Both the position numbers and the translations under genes were made by a program. From Butyrivibrio proteoclasticus (lineage in GTDB: Bacteria > Bacillota > Clostridia > Lachnospirales > Lachnospiraceae): a DNA stretch of 64,000 bases. The notes under the pieces were generated by a model. The model searched no databases. It was not told the origin of the DNA and saw nothing but the letters and a program-made list of their open reading frames with translations. The stretch is taken from NCBI RefSeq assembly GCF_900115735.1, contig NZ_FOXO01000023.1, positions 1 through 64,000 on the forward strand, read 5' to 3'. Below, in pieces: positions 61,548 through 64,000 of the stretch. Within the stretch, counting starts at the first letter, position 1. Every line of letters starts with the position of its first letter.

Positions 61548-63518
61548 GTGGATGCAGGAAATATAACTATATATGATGCAGCAAAAAAAGGTGATTTTGG
61601 ACTCGTAAAATGGATTGTTGAATATTCAAGGTCTAGTCTTAATGAATATGCAAAAGGGCACAGGACAGCGCTGCATTTTGCTGCAATGTCCGGAAATTTG
61701 CAGATGTTTAAATATCTTACAGAAAGGTGCGGCCTCGATCCGCTAAAAGGGGATATAAATCTGGTTACACCCTGGGATATAGTACATGACATTGCAGAAA
61801 ATGGCTTAAAAAGTAAGTATGCTGTTAAGGGTAGTATCTGCAATTCAGAGCATAAGGAAATAGAGCAGTATCTGGAGAAACGATATTCTCATTCATATTA
61901 TGATTTTTACAGAAATCCTATAAGGGCCGGTTTTTTTCCGGATCCTTCCATTTGTAGAGTCGGCGACGATTATTATATGGTAAATTCATCATTTGTCTTT
62001 TTTCCATGTATCCCAATCTCACATTCAAAAGATCTGATACATTGGGAGATAATTGGTCATGCTATAACAAATCCTAAATGGGCATATCTCGATGAACTTG
62101 AGGGTGGTCGAGGCTACTGGGCTCCGGATATTTCTTTTTACGAAGGTCGATTCTATATAACGGCAACCTATAGACTTAATGATGTGGGACCTGTTTACCG
62201 CAGGCAGATTGTTGTGTCTTCAGAAAGACCGGAAGGGCCTTACAGTGAGCCGGTATTCATTGACGAGGATGGAATTGATCCAAGTATTTTTAATGATGAT
62301 GACGGAAGAAGATATATGCTTCTTAACAGGGGAGCAAGGATTTTTGAAATCAGCAAGGATGCTACAAAGAAAATATCCAAGCCACAGCTTCTTTTCTATG
62401 GAGATAATAAAAGAGCTCCTGAGGGACCACATTTATATAAAAAAGATGGATACTATTATCTCCTTGAAGCAGAAGGCGGAACAGGCCCTGGCCACATGGT
62501 AACTGTTTCGAGGAGCAGAGAACTCTTGGGGGTATACGAGCCATGCCCTTATAACCCTATAATGAGGCAAAAAGATCCTGATGCTCTTATTCAGCGTTGT
62601 GGCCATGGTGATATGGTAGAGACTCCTGATGGCAGATGGTACATGGTTTATCTGTGTGGACGAAAAATAGGTGATGGCTACAGTATTCTTGGAAGAGAAA
62701 CAGCTATTGATCCTGTAACATGGACTGCAGACGGATGGCCTATAGTTAATGATTTAAAAGGACCTTCAACTATGCAGGTAAAGCCTTATCCGGATCTGGC
62801 AGATTTTGCTATGCTCCATGATATACATAGTAAGATTGATAAAGAAAAGTGCGATGAACTTTTGGAGCCGGAAGAAGAGAGCAAAGATTATATTTCTCCT
62901 TGTGGACTTCCGCTTGATTACATGACTCCAAGACCATTTGAAGAGGGCGATGTTTCTTTTGATAAAGGAAATTCTTTTGTTATAAAGGGAAGTAAAGCGC
63001 CTATCTCAAGTGTTGATAGCAGAAACCTGGTTCTTAGAAGACAAACTTCTTTTTCTTTCGAGTATGTTGCAGATATGGAGATACCGGAGCTTTCTGAAGG
63101 ACAACATGCAGGTATTTCAGGTTACTATGATGAGAATACTTTTGTCTTGTTCGGTCTTATGAAAAAGAACGGTAAATTATATGTCTTTTCACAAGAGCAT
63201 ATTGGAGAAGAGGATAAATGGATATTCTCTGATGAGCCTATTGAATATGATGAGGAAACTATCAGATTTAGCATGAATACAGATTACTTGAAAAGAACGC
63301 TAAGCTATGAGTTGATCTCCAAGGGCTCAAAACGCAGGAGTGAAGATGATCCGGGAAGCGTGATATTTGCTACACTTCCGGATGTATATTACCTATGTGA
63401 TGAAGGATATAATAAAGGAAAACGCTTTACGGGAGCACTGGTTGGCATGTATGCCTATAGTGGCGATGAAGATTTGCTTTCTGTTAAGTTCAGAAATTGC
63501 AATTATATTGACATATAA
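61548..63518 (+). CDS. Ankyrin-like domain fused to GH43 glycosidase
   Basis: The 656-residue protein starts with about 110 residues that read as ankyrin repeats (TIYDAAKKGDFGLVKWIVEY and HRTALHFAAMSGNLQMFKYL). From about 118 it is a GH43 propeller with the base Asp in AGFFPDPSICRVGDDYY, Asp in GIDPSIFNDDDGRRY and Glu in APEGPHLYKKDGYYY. A C-terminal beta-sandwich follows (about 450-656). The start is GTG at 61548 with AGGGGAG ten bases upstream. There is no signal peptide. The ankyrin part is unusual for a glycosidase. The preceding 127-base gap holds no recognised feature. Confidence 0.9.
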   Translation: MDAGNITIYDAAKKGDFGLVKWIVEYSRSSLNEYAKGHRTALHFAAMSGNLQMFKYLTERCGLDPLKGDINLVTPWDIVHDIAENGLKSKYAVKGSICNSEHKEIEQYLEKRYSHSYYDFYRNPIRAGFFPDPSICRVGDDYYMVNSSFVFFPCIPISHSKDLIHWEIIGHAITNPKWAYLDELEGGRGYWAPDISFYEGRFYITATYRLNDVGPVYRRQIVVSSERPEGPYSEPVFIDEDGIDPSIFNDDDGRRYMLLNRGARIFEISKDATKKISKPQLLFYGDNKRAPEGPHLYKKDGYYYLLEAEGGTGPGHMVTVSRSRELLGVYEPCPYNPIMRQKDPDALIQRCGHGDMVETPDGRWYMVYLCGRKIGDGYSILGRETAIDPVTWTADGWPIVNDLKGPSTMQVKPYPDLADFAMLHDIHSKIDKEKCDELLEPEEESKDYISPCGLPLDYMTPRPFEEGDVSFDKGNSFVIKGSKAPISSVDSRNLVLRRQTSFSFEYVADMEIPELSEGQHAGISGYYDENTFVLFGLMKKNGKLYVFSQEHIGEEDKWIFSDEPIEYDEETIRFSMNTDYLKRTLSYELISKGSKRRSEDDPGSVIFATLPDVYYLCDEGYNKGKRFTGALVGMYAYSGDEDLLSVKFRNCNYIDI

Positions 63519-63589
63519 ATAGTGGAATAATTGGATTTTTGCGGCTAATATAGATATATGAGTTTTTCTATTATTGGAGGTTACTTATA

Positions 63590-64000
63590 ATGATGCAGAT
63601 TGGTATTAGATTTCACGATACTGTAGAGCTCCCTTTTGAGGAGAGACTCACAGAAATAAAAAACCAGGGCTTTTCCTGCGTTCATATTGCTCTTTCAAAG
63701 GTACCCGGCTTTACAGCTGATCCAATGGCGTTGACACCCGGATATGCAATGTATTTAAGAGATGCATTTAGAAGAGCTGATTTAGATGTTGCAGTTCTTG
63801 GATGTTATCTTAATCTTGCGAATCCTAATGCTGAGCAGCTCTCAGCTATTCAGAACAAATATATGGCACATATACGTTTTGCTTCTTTATTGGGATGTGG
63901 AATGGTTGGAACTGAGACAGGTGCACCTAATGAAACATATTCATATGATAAAGAGGCTTGTCATTCAAAAGAGGCTCTTGAAACATTTATCACTAATTTA
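63590..64000 (+). CDS. Sugar phosphate isomerase/epimerase-like protein (cut off by window end)
   Basis: The reading frame is open from the ATG at 63590 to the window end (137 codons) with no stop. It reads MMQIGIRFHDTVELPFEERL, then GFSCVHIALSKVPGFTADP and LGCGMVGTETGAPNE, the pattern of xylose-isomerase-like TIM barrels (AP endonuclease 2 family). TTGGAGG at 63574 supports the start. It probably isomerises a pectin-derived sugar; the substrate is unknown. The frame has no stop within the window. Confidence 0.8.
   Translation, partial: MMQIGIRFHDTVELPFEERLTEIKNQGFSCVHIALSKVPGFTADPMALTPGYAMYLRDAFRRADLDVAVLGCYLNLANPNAEQLSAIQNKYMAHIRFASLLGCGMVGTETGAPNETYSYDKEACHSKEALETFITNL

Overview
The window looks like one chromosomal segment of a low-GC, anaerobic, plant-fibre-degrading member of the Lachnospiraceae, most like Butyrivibrio or Pseudobutyrivibrio. 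The evidence is the AT-rich codon use, strong AGGAGG-type ribosome binding sites, the mix of gene families (DUF6020, DUF2798, M42 peptidase, RqcH, SpoVB-like flippase, Lpl-type sugar permeases) and a pectin/galacturonate locus. The genus is inferred, not proven.

Region by region. 1-590 is the 3' end of a 23S rRNA gene, followed by a spacer with no recognisable 5S gene and a terminator. 724-5039 holds cheV, a SIR2-like gene and a very acidic one-TM protein carrying a repeated FliM-like peptide. 5084-12559 is mostly housekeeping: hisH, hisF, ung, lysA, a DUF6020 membrane protein, a XerD-like recombinase that has lost most catalytic residues, and an aspartate-type aminotransferase. 12646-18186 has a DAHP synthase, an HTH-N6-adenine methyltransferase without a visible nuclease, a probable Mn-type CDF transporter and a GGDEF/EAL protein. 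18433-21622 has two papain-fold proteins, then two copies of a structured intergenic element flanking a small conserved gene. 21851-29975 has trpS, glgA, a SpoVB/MurJ-like flippase, an M42 peptidase, rqcH and an alpha/beta hydrolase. 30170 is uxaB with two operators. 31722-35522 has an ABC-F protein, an APC permease, a small double-glycine-leader protein and a GIY-YIG protein.

35629-46255 is an eight-gene block read as one unit. It starts with a GntR/YtrA-type regulator, an ABC ATPase and an ABC-2-like membrane protein, continues with two MalF/MalG-type permeases, an HlyD-like adaptor and a MacB-like periplasmic-domain protein, and ends with a very large lipoprotein combining a propeller-like domain and a solute-binding domain. 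This mixture of importer and exporter parts is the least explained system in the window. It is followed by a fold-back repeat region, tRNA-Gly(CCC), mscL with a zinc ribbon, mnmA, a DUF2798 gene whose promoter sits inside a 13-bp inverted repeat, and an IS91-like transposase with a small acidic companion gene.

50664-64000 is a pectin/galacturonate utilisation locus: a LacI-family regulator and uxaC diverge from uxaA, followed by an Lpl-type ABC importer (binding protein and two permeases), a CE12-type acetylesterase, two GH43 enzymes (one with an ankyrin-like N-terminus) and a cut-off sugar-phosphate isomerase-like gene. A shared palindrome, TGTAAG-N2-CTTACA, occurs at uxaB, uxaC, uxaA and the binding-protein gene, placing the distant uxaB in the same regulon. 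The enzymes lack signal peptides, so oligosaccharides are probably imported and then cut in the cytoplasm, with galacturonate going through UxaC, UxaB and UxaA.

The best candidates for something undescribed are the paired structured RNA elements (20947-21030 and 21539-21622), which show compensatory base changes, and the composite transporter operon.
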